In this document: positions 1 through 8,178 of the stretch, one piece after another | Layout: each line of letters starts with the position of its first letter | How positions within the stretch are numbered: position 1 is the stretch's first letter | Assembly: GCA_002712305.1 (NCBI GenBank) | Contig: PATE01000082.1 | Coordinates: 1 to 34,056, forward strand | Reading direction: 5' to 3' | Source: Gemmatimonadota bacterium | GTDB lineage: Bacteria > Latescibacterota > UBA2968 > UBA8231 | DNA: 34,056 nt | Program-made: the position numbers and the translations under genes | The notes under the pieces: generated by a model | What the model was told of the DNA's origin: nothing | Seen by the model: the letters and a program-made list of their open reading frames with translations, nothing else | Database searches by the model: none

Positions 1-192
1 CAGACGGCCTCGCACAAACTCGCCGAAGTCGTCTACGCCGATGCGCAGGCACAGCAGCCTGACGGCGAAGCACCAGATGCAGCCCCTGAAGGTGGACCTG
101 CAGCGCCTCAGGACGAGGGGGCCGTCGACGCCGACTTCGAAGTCGTCGACGACACACCGGCGGACGACGCTGAGGGTGAGAAGAAGCAGTAG
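1..192 (+). CDS. dnaK: Chaperone DnaK (Hsp70), C-terminal end only
   Basis: The window opens inside a reading frame that runs from base 1 to a TAG at 190-192 (63 residues visible). It contains KLAEVVYADAQAQ followed by an Ala/Pro/Asp/Glu-rich tail and the motif DADFEVVDD. This is the typical end of bacterial DnaK: the last lid helix, then a disordered acidic tail with a conserved EVVDD-like end. DnaK is the ATP-dependent Hsp70 chaperone of the cytoplasm. The stop codon directly abuts the dnaJ ATG at 193, so the two are co-transcribed and probably translationally coupled. The ATPase and substrate-binding domains lie upstream of the window, so the call rests on the tail and on synteny. Confidence 0.87.
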   Translation, partial: QTASHKLAEVVYADAQAQQPDGEAPDAAPEGGPAAPQDEGAVDADFEVVDDTPADDAEGEKKQ

Positions 193-1323
193 ATGGCCAA
201 ACTCGACTACTACGAGGTTCTGGGTCTCGACAAGAGCGCGGATCAGGACCGGATCAAGGGTGCCTACCGCAAGCTGGCTCTCAAATACCACCCCGATCGC
301 AATCCCGATGACAGTGAAGCGGAAGCGAGCTTCAAAGAGGCGTCAGAGGCCTACGAGGTCCTCAGCGATGAGGAGAAGAAGGCCAACTACGATCGCTTCG
401 GTCACGCCGGGGTTCAGGGGAACTTCGGAAACGGTGGTTTCCAGTGGTCGGACTTCTCTCACGCCACCGACTTCGAAGACATCTTCGGCAACATCTTCGG
501 AGGAGGCGGACGGCGATCGCGGGGGCCGAGTGGCCCGCCCAAAGGGCGAGACCTCCGCATTGCGCTGACGTTGTCTCTGGAGGAGGTCACCGTCGGTGTT
601 GAGAAGAAGATCAATCTGCAGCGGATGAAGGGGTGTGACGTCTGCGGCGGTGACGGTGCGGCGCCCGGATCGACGCCAAAGCAATGCCAGACGTGTGGTG
701 GTATCGGACAGGTTCAGCAGGTCTCCCGTTCCTTCTTCGGACAGCAGGTGACGGTGGGCGCGTGTCCAACCTGTCAGGGCGAAGGACAGATGGTCAGTGA
801 CCCCTGCCGTGAGTGTGCGGGCGAAGGACGCGTGCGGGACAAAACGACGATCACCGTTCGCATCCCGGCGGGTGTCAGCACAGGTAACTACATCCCCCTC
901 CGCGGACAGGGCGATGCAGGTCCCCGAGGTGGATCACCGGGGGATGTGCTCGTGTTCATCGAAGAGGAGGAACACGAACATTACACGCGCGAGGGTAACG
1001 ACGTCATCTATCGATTGCCCATCAGTATCAGTCAGGCAGCCCTCGGTGACGAAGCGGAGGTGCCGACGCTGCACGGCGCCGTCAAGATGAAGATCCCCGA
1101 GGGAACGCAGACGGGCCGCGTGTTCCGGCTGAGAGGAAAGGGGATTCCCGACGTCGATGGGCGAGGGATCGGCGATCAACTCGTGGAGGTGCTGGTTTGG
1201 ACGCCCACCCAGCTTACGCCGGAGGAACGCCGTCTGTTTGGTGAACTCGACGAGATCCATCAGCAGCGAGCCAGTTCAGAAGGCAAGAGTTTCATCGATC
1301 GCATGCTCGAAGCCTTCGGCTAG
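193..1323 (+). CDS. dnaJ: Chaperone protein DnaJ (Hsp40)
   Basis: This is a full-length type I DnaJ of 376 aa, the usual length. The J domain (about residues 4-70) has the HPD tripeptide at 33-35 that stimulates the DnaK ATPase. A Gly/Phe-rich linker follows (FGNIFGGGG). The zinc region has four CxxCxGxG repeats (CDVCGGDG, CQTCGGIG, CPTCQGEG, CRECAGEG). The two C-terminal beta-barrel substrate-binding domains come next (VRIPAGVSTG, GDVLVF and KIPEGTQTG). The protein delivers unfolded clients to DnaK in the cytoplasm. The ATG at 193 follows the dnaK stop with no gap. No grpE or hrcA is in view, and any heat-shock promoter must lie upstream of the window. Confidence 0.97.
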   Translation: MAKLDYYEVLGLDKSADQDRIKGAYRKLALKYHPDRNPDDSEAEASFKEASEAYEVLSDEEKKANYDRFGHAGVQGNFGNGGFQWSDFSHATDFEDIFGNIFGGGGRRSRGPSGPPKGRDLRIALTLSLEEVTVGVEKKINLQRMKGCDVCGGDGAAPGSTPKQCQTCGGIGQVQQVSRSFFGQQVTVGACPTCQGEGQMVSDPCRECAGEGRVRDKTTITVRIPAGVSTGNYIPLRGQGDAGPRGGSPGDVLVFIEEEEHEHYTREGNDVIYRLPISISQAALGDEAEVPTLHGAVKMKIPEGTQTGRVFRLRGKGIPDVDGRGIGDQLVEVLVWTPTQLTPEERRLFGELDEIHQQRASSEGKSFIDRMLEAFG

Positions 1324-1359
1324 TCGACATGAATCCTGCACAGGAGATTGGGTAGCCCG

Positions 1360-2163
1360 GTGGACTTTCCACGTACCCTTCCCGAAGGTGGAGACGTTCT
1401 TCCCGGTGTGGCCAATGCCGTGGCGATCGCAAGTGCGAAGGGCGGGGTTGGCAAGTCAACTGTGGCCGTCAATCTCGCTCTGGCCCTGGCTGCCGATGGG
1501 GCTCGGGTTGGGCTCATGGATGCAGATATCTATGGCCCAAGTCTTCCGCTTATGCTTGGATTGCGTGACGCGCCCGAAATGGATGACGAGGGGCGTATCC
1601 GACCTCTACAGGCGCACGGTGTCTCGACCATGTCCATGGGATTTCTGGCTGAGGAAGACGCACCCGTCATCTGGCGTGGCCCCCTGCTCGGTCAGGCGAC
1701 GCAGCAGTTCCTGCAGCAGGTCGATTGGGGTGAGCTCGATATTCTACTGATCGACTTGCCGCCAGGAACCGGTGACATTCAACTGACCCTGAGTCAGATT
1801 GTCGCCCTCAGCGGCGCTGTGATCGTGACCACGCCACAGGCGGTTGCTCTTGAGGATGTGGAGCGTGGCATCGCGATGTTCGACAAGGTCGAGATCGAAA
1901 CCCTCGGCATCGTTGAGAACATGTGCTTCTACGTCTGTCCCCACTGCGACCAGAAGCATGCCCTTTTCGGTGAGGGAGGGGGCCAGAGTATAGCGGACAA
2001 GGCCGGTGTCGATCTGCTGGGCCAACTCCCCCTCGACGAACGACTTCGAGCAGCTGGTGATTCCGGGACCCCGCTGATCGTCTCCGACCCGATGGCTCCG
2101 CAAAACAAGGCCTTTACGGACGTGGGCCAAGCGCTCGTGTCGGCGCTTTCAGAGCTGACATGA
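1360..2163 (+). CDS. mrp: Mrp/NBP35 (ApbC) family Fe-S cluster carrier ATPase, short form
   Basis: This is a P-loop NTPase of the ParA/MinD superfamily with the deviant Walker A AKGGVGKST, MDADIYGPSLP, and LLIDLPPGTGD as Walker B. The Mrp-specific CPHC pair (ENMCFYVCPHC) is present and should bridge a 4Fe-4S cluster between two subunits. Mrp/ApbC proteins bind and transfer Fe-S clusters to target apoproteins. The N-terminal MIP18 (DUF59) domain of longer Mrp proteins is absent; about 267 aa remain. The start is uncertain. GTG 1360 sits 13 nt after AGGAG (1342-1346), while TTG 1348 is only 1 nt from it. An 8-codon ORF (1329-1355) ends just before the GTG and contains the ribosome-binding site. 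The stop overlaps the next gene, an Fe-S protein and a plausible client. Confidence 0.93.
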   Translation: MDFPRTLPEGGDVLPGVANAVAIASAKGGVGKSTVAVNLALALAADGARVGLMDADIYGPSLPLMLGLRDAPEMDDEGRIRPLQAHGVSTMSMGFLAEEDAPVIWRGPLLGQATQQFLQQVDWGELDILLIDLPPGTGDIQLTLSQIVALSGAVIVTTPQAVALEDVERGIAMFDKVEIETLGIVENMCFYVCPHCDQKHALFGEGGGQSIADKAGVDLLGQLPLDERLRAAGDSGTPLIVSDPMAPQNKAFTDVGQALVSALSELT

Positions 2164-2576
2164 CAACGGCCATGGGCCGTGTGCGGCGTTGGGCGAGGCG
2201 ACGATCGCTAAGTATGCTTCCTGTGGGCACCACGTGCTGCGCAGCAGAGCTTGATGCTGCCATGGGGCCTGCTTTTGACCCCCCGCACAAGGGCATCGAC
2301 ATCGTGACGGACCCCGGAGTTGCTGACCTACTCGTGGTGGCGGGGCGGATCAGCCAGCCCCTTGCCGAGGAACTGGTCCTCCTCTACGAGGCAATGCCAT
2401 CGCCGGCCACGGTCATCGCCTTCGGCGCGTGTGCCATGACGGGAGGGGCCTGGGGCGAACATGGCGAAACGGTAGATCTGTCCACCCTGATGGCCGTTGA
2501 CATCCACATACTCGGGTGCGCGCCTCCTCCCCAACATCTCTACGAGGCCATCGAGCGTCTTCGCCACGACCAGTAG
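2160..2576 (+). CDS. Orphan NuoB-like (NADH dehydrogenase 20 kDa subunit/hydrogenase small subunit) Fe-S protein
   Basis: A 138-aa protein whose ATG overlaps the mrp stop (ATGA). It carries the complete cysteine pattern of the NuoB/[NiFe]-hydrogenase small-subunit family. VGTTCCAAEL (C26, C27) matches the tandem-Cys motif, DLLVVAGRIS matches NuoB DLMIVAGT, FGACAMTGG carries C91, and HILGCAPPPQHLYEAI carries C120. The C27-C91 and C91-C120 gaps (64 and 29) are nearly those of NuoB cluster N2 ligands (65 and 29 in E. coli). A 4Fe-4S cluster is therefore expected. No other Nuo or hydrogenase subunit is nearby, and the protein is shorter than NuoB. Family membership is well supported by motifs, but the function is unknown. 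Coupling to mrp suggests that Mrp loads its cluster (inference). Confidence 0.8.
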   Translation: MTTAMGRVRRWARRRSLSMLPVGTTCCAAELDAAMGPAFDPPHKGIDIVTDPGVADLLVVAGRISQPLAEELVLLYEAMPSPATVIAFGACAMTGGAWGEHGETVDLSTLMAVDIHILGCAPPPQHLYEAIERLRHDQ

Positions 2577-2698
2577 CACCTTGCTGCCCAGGCCAAGCCC
2601 CCCGTATCTTTGCCCAAGGCGTGTTTCCCCCTCGCCCTTGCGGTGATTCCTTCTCCGCATCCTCCCCGAGCCTTGTCTCTCTGACCTGGATCGGATTC

Positions 2699-3610
2699 GT
2701 GCCAGCTACCGTGCCTACCCAGGCGACAGAAGCAGGCCCCCGTCGCTGGCACCGCGTCGACATCGTGGTCCCAGAGGATGTGGCCGAACTGCTCGCTGCC
2801 GAGTGTTTCGAACTGGGTAGCTGTGGCCTGCAGACCGAAGCGGTCGGTGATACTCATACGCGTCTGACTGCCTTTTTCGACGAAGACAACTCGCCGGATA
2901 CCATTCGCACCGGCCTGAATCTGGCAGTTGAGCGAGTGGATTGTGAGCGGCCTGAGATTCTGATCTCGGAGGAGGTCGCCTCCGATTGGAATGCCGAATG
3001 GCGTCGCTTCTACGAACCAGTCTGGGCGACAGAGAGCATCGTCGTCCATCCACCGTGGATTCCCGTCGATACCCTGCCGGGGCAGATGGCGATCGTTATC
3101 GATCCGGCCATGGCCTTTGGCACGGGGGGACATGAGTCGACGCAGACGGCACTGGCTGGGCTTGAGGATACGCGACTCGAAGATCGACGAATTCTTGACG
3201 TAGGTACCGGCTCTGGCGTGCTGGCCATCGCCGCATGCCACCTCGGTGTCACATCCCTTGTCGGCGTAGATATCGATCCGATCGCCATCGACAATGCGCG
3301 TCTGAATCTGCACGCGAATCTGGGAAGCGAGCACGTCTCCCAACGAGTCGTTCTGCAGCAAGGCAGTGCCGAGGACGCTGGCGATGAACCCTTCGACGTC
3401 ATCGTCGCCAACATTGAAGGCCACATTCTATTGCCGATGGTACCGGTGCTCATGCAGAAACTCGCCCCCGGTGGATGTATCATTTTCGCAGGTCTGCTGC
3501 GGAAAGAAGAGCGCGCCTTCATTGATGGACTCGTCTCAGCCGGTCTGACCATCGATGGCCGTTGGCAGCGAGACGATTGGTTCAGTTGCCGAGCGCGTCC
3601 GGTGGAGTAA
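2699..3610 (+). CDS. prmA: Ribosomal protein L11 methyltransferase
   Basis: PrmA uses S-adenosylmethionine to methylate ribosomal protein L11. From GTG 2699 the protein is 303 aa, within the family range. An N-terminal L11-recognition domain (residues 14-85) is followed by DWNAEWRRFYEPVWA at the family-typical linker. Next come MAFGTGGHEST, SAM motif I DVGTGSGVLA (168-177), acidic GVDIDP (D191) and the catalytic-region motif NIEGH (238-242), where NIL is more usual. The frame is open back to 2516, inside the previous gene. That extension is Pro/Ser-rich and unlike any PrmA N-terminus, so I place the start at GTG 2699 (GTG 2711 is an alternative). Neither has a strong Shine-Dalgarno. The next gene, rsmE, also acts on the ribosome. 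Confidence 0.94.
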   Translation: MPATVPTQATEAGPRRWHRVDIVVPEDVAELLAAECFELGSCGLQTEAVGDTHTRLTAFFDEDNSPDTIRTGLNLAVERVDCERPEILISEEVASDWNAEWRRFYEPVWATESIVVHPPWIPVDTLPGQMAIVIDPAMAFGTGGHESTQTALAGLEDTRLEDRRILDVGTGSGVLAIAACHLGVTSLVGVDIDPIAIDNARLNLHANLGSEHVSQRVVLQQGSAEDAGDEPFDVIVANIEGHILLPMVPVLMQKLAPGGCIIFAGLLRKEERAFIDGLVSAGLTIDGRWQRDDWFSCRARPVE

Positions 3611-3614
3611 GCCG

Positions 3615-4358
3615 ATGCCTGCCTTTCTCATCGATCCCGACCAGATTCAAGACCATCGGTTGTCATTCAGTACTGACGAAGCCCACCACCTCCGTGTCCG
3701 CCGCATTCGTCAGGGCGAGATCGTCGATGCGATCGACGGTCAGGGCACATCATATCGGATTCGTCTGGTCCTTCTCGATGGCAATGACGCCATCGGTGAG
3801 ATCGTGGAGCAGAAGCAGGAACATGCAGAGGGGCAGCCCTATTTGCATCTGGCTGTGGCCATGATGAAGGGGCAGCGCTTTGACACGGTGGTAGAGAAGG
3901 CGACGGAGATCGGTGTCCACACGATCCAGCCACTGTTGACCGAACGTGGCGTTGTCAGGGGAGAGGGCAAGCTGGAGCGATGGGAGCGGATTGCACAGGC
4001 GGCGGCCAAACAGTGTGGGCGGTCCCATATTCCGGAAATCGCAAAGGTGATGGAATTCGACAGTGTCGTCACCTCCTTTGCCGAGCGCGAACTGTCCTTG
4101 TTGGTCGCCGATCCTGGCGCGGATGGTTCGCTCGAGGAGAATTGGGTGCCCGATTCTCGATGCCTGGCTCTCTTCATCGGACCCGAAGGCGGATTCCATC
4201 CCCGCGAACTGACTTGTCTGGATGGTCAGGGCGCGTGCAGCTTCATGTGGGGCCACCACATCTTGCGGGCTGACACAGCAGCAATTGTTCTGTCAGCCCT
4301 CGTCATCGACCGGGCTTTTCGTCATACAGGCCAGGTTTCCACCTATCAACGAGTGTGA
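3615..4358 (+). CDS. rsmE: 16S rRNA (uracil-N3)-methyltransferase RsmE
   Basis: A SPOUT-class methyltransferase that makes m3U1498 in 16S rRNA with S-adenosylmethionine; 247 aa, normal length. It has the N-terminal PUA-like domain ([12 protein letters not shown]) and the diagnostic [18 protein letters not shown], then [13 protein letters not shown]. The knotted SAM site has [12 protein letters not shown] and [12 protein letters not shown]. The ATG at 3615 lies 7 nt after GGAG (3604-3607), which overlaps the end of prmA. The gene is therefore tightly coupled to prmA, a common pairing. In-frame codons upstream of 3615 lie inside prmA and are not needed. The substitution of Asp for the more usual Glu in ILRxET is conservative. 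Confidence 0.95.
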   Translation: MPAFLIDPDQIQDHRLSFSTDEAHHLRVRRIRQGEIVDAIDGQGTSYRIRLVLLDGNDAIGEIVEQKQEHAEGQPYLHLAVAMMKGQRFDTVVEKATEIGVHTIQPLLTERGVVRGEGKLERWERIAQAAAKQCGRSHIPEIAKVMEFDSVVTSFAERELSLLVADPGADGSLEENWVPDSRCLALFIGPEGGFHPRELTCLDGQGACSFMWGHHILRADTAAIVLSALVIDRAFRHTGQVSTYQRV

Positions 4359-4363
4359 GAGTT

Positions 4364-4819
4364 ATGGCACTTCCAATCGCCGTCATCCACGGCCCCAATC
4401 TGAATCTGCTCGGTACACGCGAGCCAGACGTCTATGGAGCAACCACGCTGGCCGATGTGGAGAGCCACTTGTCGGTGGTTGCCTCAGAATTGGGCGTGGA
4501 GTTGCGGTTCACACAATCAAACCACGAAGGTGAGATTGTAGATGCCATTCACGCTGCCGCCTCCCGGGCAAGAGGTATTGTGATCAACCCAGGCGCACTC
4601 ACACACTACAGCATCGCCGTACGGGACGCCGTGGCGGGTGTCGGGCTCGCGACCGTCGAAGTCCACCTGTCGAATGTCCATGCCCGCGAGGCCTTTCGAC
4701 ACACGTCAGTGATCGCCCCCGTTTGTGTCGGTCAGATCGCCGGCTTTGGACAGGACTCCTACCGACTGGGTCTGCGGGCACTCGTGCACCATCTTCAGGT
4801 ACAGGAGGACGCGGCATGA
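4364..4819 (+). CDS. aroQ: Type II 3-dehydroquinate dehydratase
   Basis: This enzyme catalyses the third step of the shikimate pathway, dehydration of 3-dehydroquinate to 3-dehydroshikimate, in the cytoplasm as a dodecamer. The protein is 151 aa, the family length. All expected active-site residues are visible: GPNLNLLG (10-17), R19, the catalytic Y24, N76 in [11 protein letters not shown]99 and H101 in [14 protein letters not shown], and R112. The start is set at ATG 4364. GTG 4355, which overlaps the rsmE stop, would add three residues. The stop overlaps the following gene by ATGA. No other aro gene is in the window, so it is a lone pathway gene inside a ribosome-modification operon. Confidence 0.96.
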   Translation: MALPIAVIHGPNLNLLGTREPDVYGATTLADVESHLSVVASELGVELRFTQSNHEGEIVDAIHAAASRARGIVINPGALTHYSIAVRDAVAGVGLATVEVHLSNVHAREAFRHTSVIAPVCVGQIAGFGQDSYRLGLRALVHHLQVQEDAA

Positions 4820-6234
4820 TCCGCCTTCCCTCAGTCGTCACTGTTGCATTCGTGTCGAGTCTGGTTGTGAGTCTGGCTCCAAGCGTTCTGGCTCAACAAG
4901 TGCATATCATCGATCGTGATCAAGTCAACATCCGAGCCGACGCGACCACGCAGTCACGGGAGGTCGCCGCTCTAAGACGTGGTGTCGAGGTCATCGAGGT
5001 CGGTCGTCATGCCGGTTGGATCCAGATTCAGATGGTAGATGGAGGCCAGGGGTGGGTTCACGGCCAACTCGTCCTGGCTCGTTTCGTGGTTGCTGGGCAA
5101 GGTGTGCGTCTGCGCGAAGGACCGTCTACGGGTCGATCCTCGGTGACCATGCTCTTTCGCGGGCAACAAGTGGATCGCATCGGGGCGGAGCAAGGTGGCT
5201 GGACGCAGATCCGCATCGCCGATGGCCGGACGGGTTGGCTCGCCACACGATTCTTGCGGCCCAAGACCTCGGAAGACGCTACACCACAACCTGAAGTTGC
5301 GGCAGAGCCAGCAGTGACCCCGGACACACCTGTCCCCGACCTCGAATTCGAGCCTGAGGTGCTGACTCGGGTGCAGCGGAATCCCTACGCTGAAGGACTT
5401 CAGCGCGAGGTAGGGGGGGAGCACAGAGCAGCGCTGGAGGCCTTTGAGGAAGTCCTGGTTGAAGAGCCGAGCAACGTCAACGCGTTGTTTCACGCGGCAA
5501 AAGCCCATCGCCACCTGGGTGAATATGATGGGGCGCTGGAGAAGCTGTATCGAGCGTTGGACGTGAGCGGTGGTCGCCGCGATGTCTACCTAACACTGGG
5601 CGAGGTCTATCGCCTGCAGGCTCGACCCGACAGCGCCGAGAAATACCAGGCCTTGTTCCGTGGCGAACCCTGGCCTCCGGCCCAGCCTCCGCCGAGAATG
5701 GTCGGTGCCGTCGCAGAGGGCGCGCCTCCTGCGCAGGAGACGGAGGAGGCCGAAGCCGAAGCCGACGGCAATCCACTCGATGGCCCTTGGGTGTTGATCG
5801 GTTTCGCGGGTGTTGGACTGCTGGCCCTGGCTGGCGTCGTGTGGTGGGTCGTCAACACCAGCCAGAAGCGCCCGGCAGACGCGCCACCCAAAGCGGCTGC
5901 TGCCGAAAAGGAGGCTGGCGGTGGAAAATTTTCCCAGGTCTGGGAGAAGGAAGTGGACCAGGCGGGGCAAGGCCGGGCGACGACGGAGGAGGAAGAGAGT
6001 CTCGATCGACAGATCGACGAGAAGTGGGGCGAATTACGTCAGAGCGTGGAGAGCTTCACTGAAGGGGGCGAAGAGGGGGAGGTCGTCGGGATCCTGGACC
6101 AGGTCGATGGACTTCGCCAGACACTGGACGGACAGGATGAGCGGAACCGACTCTACGCGGACATCGTGCGACTGCAGAACATGAAGATCGAGGCGATGAC
6201 GCAGGAGATCCGACGCCTGCGGGGTCGGCGGTAG
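4816..6234 (+). CDS. Membrane-anchored protein with signal peptide, two SH3b domains and TPR repeats
   Basis: A 472-aa protein of unknown function. Residues 1-26 form a Sec signal peptide ending VLA|Q. Two bacterial SH3 domains follow (about 29-88 and 91-149), each with NIRADAT/RLREGPS and a GWIQI/GWTQI strand followed by a GW turn. A Pro/Glu-rich linker leads to TPR-like helices (about 190-280: [20 protein letters not shown], then [22 protein letters not shown]). A transmembrane helix lies at about 324-347 and a charged coiled coil at 395-472. Predicted topology is SH3b/TPR outside and coiled coil in the cytoplasm. SH3b domains usually bind peptidoglycan or cell-wall peptides, so a cell-envelope sensing or scaffolding role is possible (inference). 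The start is firm: AGGAGG 4803-4808 lies 7 nt before the ATG. Confidence 0.8.
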   Translation: MIRLPSVVTVAFVSSLVVSLAPSVLAQQVHIIDRDQVNIRADATTQSREVAALRRGVEVIEVGRHAGWIQIQMVDGGQGWVHGQLVLARFVVAGQGVRLREGPSTGRSSVTMLFRGQQVDRIGAEQGGWTQIRIADGRTGWLATRFLRPKTSEDATPQPEVAAEPAVTPDTPVPDLEFEPEVLTRVQRNPYAEGLQREVGGEHRAALEAFEEVLVEEPSNVNALFHAAKAHRHLGEYDGALEKLYRALDVSGGRRDVYLTLGEVYRLQARPDSAEKYQALFRGEPWPPAQPPPRMVGAVAEGAPPAQETEEAEAEADGNPLDGPWVLIGFAGVGLLALAGVVWWVVNTSQKRPADAPPKAAAAEKEAGGGKFSQVWEKEVDQAGQGRATTEEEESLDRQIDEKWGELRQSVESFTEGGEEGEVVGILDQVDGLRQTLDGQDERNRLYADIVRLQNMKIEAMTQEIRRLRGRR

Positions 6235-6254
6235 GTCGCGTAGCTGCTGACCTA
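6232..6254. terminator. Weak inverted repeat between convergent genes
   Basis: TAGGTC (6232-6237) and GACCTA (6249-6254) form a 6-bp stem with an 11-nt loop, followed by AAAA. Each arm contains the stop codon of one of the two convergent genes. The stem is short and has no real U-tract, so it is at best a weak bidirectional terminator. Confidence 0.3.
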
Positions 6255-6827
6255 AAATGCGTAGACGACCTGAAGGCGGGCAGTGCCGTCGTGTTGGACC
6301 GAGATTTCGGGGAAGACCCGCTTGGTTCGTTCCTGCGGAATCAGGGCGACGCCCAGCGATGCCAAGGCAAGGGCGCGAGACGACCAACCCCAAACGCGTG
6401 CTCGATCTGCTTTGTCCTTGAGTTCGGCAGCACGTCCCTCGACACCATTTCGAGCGTTGATCTTGGCTTCCGCATCGCGATCACTGGCCGTGTCAAACTG
6501 CAGCCATGATATCAGTCCGAAGGCGACAGTGCCCCCCAGGAAGCTGATATAGGGGAACTCGCGCACCGTGACGGTCTGAGCCTGGCTGCCGAGGGAGTCC
6601 AGCGTTACGATCCGGTCGATCTGGTTGGGTTCGAATGTGTGGATCTCGCCACTGCTACTGCGTACGATGACCAGGTCATCGCTGCGTTGGATCAGCTGCC
6701 CCATGATGATCGTGCCATCCGTCAGATACACGCGGGCGTCTGTCGTTCCCGTCTGCGCCATTGTCGCAGAACCGGCCAGCAACAGTGAAAAGATGGTGCA
6801 CATGGCGGTGAAACGCAGGCTTCGCAC
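6252..6827 (-). CDS. Hypothetical exported protein with small SH3-like N-terminal domain
   Basis: A 191-aa protein that I do not recognise as a named family. A signal peptide ends at ATMAQ (about residue 24). It is followed by VYLTDGTIIMGQLIQRS and GEIHTFEPNQIDRI, a pattern common in exported proteins that carry a short Sm/SH3-like beta domain for a surface property. A hydrophobic segment (YISFLGGTVAFGLISWL), a charged helix rich in Ala/Lys/Arg/Asp and a second hydrophobic stretch (SSRALALASLGVALIP) come next. The start is chosen at GTG 6827, which lies 7 nt from GGGAG; TTG 6833 is only 1 nt from it. A consensus-like promoter lies upstream. It is convergent with the SH3b/TPR gene and divergent from rnhB. 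Confidence 0.7.
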   Translation of the reverse strand: MRSLRFTAMCTIFSLLLAGSATMAQTGTTDARVYLTDGTIIMGQLIQRSDDLVIVRSSSGEIHTFEPNQIDRIVTLDSLGSQAQTVTVREFPYISFLGGTVAFGLISWLQFDTASDRDAEAKINARNGVEGRAAELKDKADRARVWGWSSRALALASLGVALIPQERTKRVFPEISVQHDGTARLQVVYAF

Positions 6828-6881
6828 AGACAAACTCCCAGGAAATCGGCACCGAGCAACTGAAGGTTTCGAACCTCTCGC

Positions 6882-6909
6882 AATGTACCGGCATCCCAGA
6901 AACTGTCAA
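6882..6909 (-). promoter_or_regulatory. Sigma-70-like promoter for the exported protein gene
   Basis: On the minus strand a perfect TTGACA (6909-6904) is followed after 16 bp by TACATT (6887-6882, 4 of 6 matches to TATAAT). Transcription would start near 6875, about 48 nt before the GTG at 6827. A small dyad, AGGTT-TCG-AACCT (6864-6876), sits at the predicted start site and could be an operator. This is pattern recognition only. Confidence 0.5.
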
Positions 6910-6914
6910 CCAGC

Positions 6915-8099
6915 GTGAAACTCGATGCTCAGCATCTGAGTGAGGCGACGATCGCCGAGATCGAGGAGCTGTTGGCACGCCGCGGAGGGGCGGGTCGCAC
7001 GGTCCTGGCCCTGTTGGAACAGGATGCCCGCGCCGGCGTTCGACGTCTCGCCGTGCGGGAGCGCCAACGTCTTCGTCGGCGAGAAGCTGAGCAGCGACGA
7101 CTGAGGTGGATCCGACAGCATGAGGACGGTCTCTGGTCGACTCAGATGACGCATGTTGCCGGTGTCGACGAAGTGGGAAGGGGATGTCTGGCGGGGCCCG
7201 TCGTAGCCGCGGCCGTGATTCTTGCACCCGGCACGCGCCTGAAGGGGGTGGACGATTCGAAAGTTCTTGACCCGCCCGAACGTCAGGCATTGCGACGACA
7301 GATCGAGGCGGACGCCATCGCGTGGCACGTGGCCGTCGTGTCGGCGGCTCGCATCGATCGGATCAACATCCTGGAGGCGTCTATGGAGGCGATGCGCGTC
7401 GCTCTCGACGGACTCCAGCCTGCCCCGCAGCACGTGCTCGTGGATGGCAATCGATCACCAGGTAGTTCGTTTCCCGAAACCCTGCTGGTCGATGGCGACG
7501 CGAGATCGATGAGCATTGCCGCTGCGTCGATCGTCGCCAAGGAACATCGTGATGAACTGATGGTGGCCCTCGACGGGCTTCACCCGGGCTACGGATTCGC
7601 CAGCAACAAGGGGTACGCGAGCCCCGGCCATCGGGACGCCTTGCTGAATCATGGTCCCTGTGCGGAGCACCGATACAGCTTCTCGCCTCTGGTCGAACGC
7701 GACCAGTTGCAGTTGGGGTTCGGCGGAGTGTCTCCAAAGATCCCGGAGACCGGGCCCACCGGCGAATCTGCTGCAGCCGCCTATCTGGAAACCCTTGGAT
7801 ATGCAATCGAAGATCGCCGATACCGCGCAGCAGGTGGGGAGATCGATCTGGTCGCCAGAGATGGAAGGTGCTGGGTCTTTGTCGAGGTAAAATCGACGGC
7901 CGTAGCTGGGGAACGGAATCACCCGGAAACCCGTCTGTCTTCAGCACAGCGGCAGCGATTGATGCGCGCCGCCAAGCACTTTCTACGAGTGCGCGCCAGC
8001 GACACAGAATGCCGATTCGATGTGGTCGCTGTCGATATGTCTTCGACACCCGTTCACATCGAGCACTGGACGGACGCGTTCACAGCAGATGGACGATAG
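6915..8099 (+). CDS. rnhB: Fusion protein: ribonuclease HII plus YraN (UPF0102) nuclease-like domain
   Basis: A 394-aa protein joining two genes that are often neighbours. Residues 1-75 form an Arg-rich helical extension like that of long Bacillus-type RNase HII. Residues 80-262 are RNase HII: GVDEVGRGCLAGPV (D85, E86), LVDGN (D177), GD (D195) and SMSIAAASIVAKEHRD give the DEDD metal site that cuts RNA-DNA junctions to remove ribonucleotides and primers. Residues 283-380 are YraN: ESAAAAYLETLGY, GGEIDLVARDG (E309, D311), VFVEVKS (E324, K326) and RFDVVAVD, a PD-(D/E)XK-like fold of unclear role. About 20 residues link them with no internal stop. The start is GTG 6915 with no clear ribosome-binding site. 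Confidence 0.93.
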   Translation: MKLDAQHLSEATIAEIEELLARRGGAGRTVLALLEQDARAGVRRLAVRERQRLRRREAEQRRLRWIRQHEDGLWSTQMTHVAGVDEVGRGCLAGPVVAAAVILAPGTRLKGVDDSKVLDPPERQALRRQIEADAIAWHVAVVSAARIDRINILEASMEAMRVALDGLQPAPQHVLVDGNRSPGSSFPETLLVDGDARSMSIAAASIVAKEHRDELMVALDGLHPGYGFASNKGYASPGHRDALLNHGPCAEHRYSFSPLVERDQLQLGFGGVSPKIPETGPTGESAAAAYLETLGYAIEDRRYRAAGGEIDLVARDGRCWVFVEVKSTAVAGERNHPETRLSSAQRQRLMRAAKHFLRVRASDTECRFDVVAVDMSSTPVHIEHWTDAFTADGR

Positions 8100-8178
8100 T
8101 AATCGAAGCCTGGCGATGTATGTAGCAGAAAGGGCATGGCGGCCCGTCAGCCTAGTTCAGTCACTCAGATCTCTCAGC

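Noticed and set aside
1329-1355. An 8-codon ORF (MNPAQEIG) between dnaJ and mrp.
   Set aside because: It has no ribosome-binding site of its own and could arise by chance. It is kept only as a remark on the mrp start.
2516-2698. In-frame upstream extension of prmA into the NuoB-like gene.
   Set aside because: The extra residues are low-complexity, out of family, and overlap a better-supported gene.
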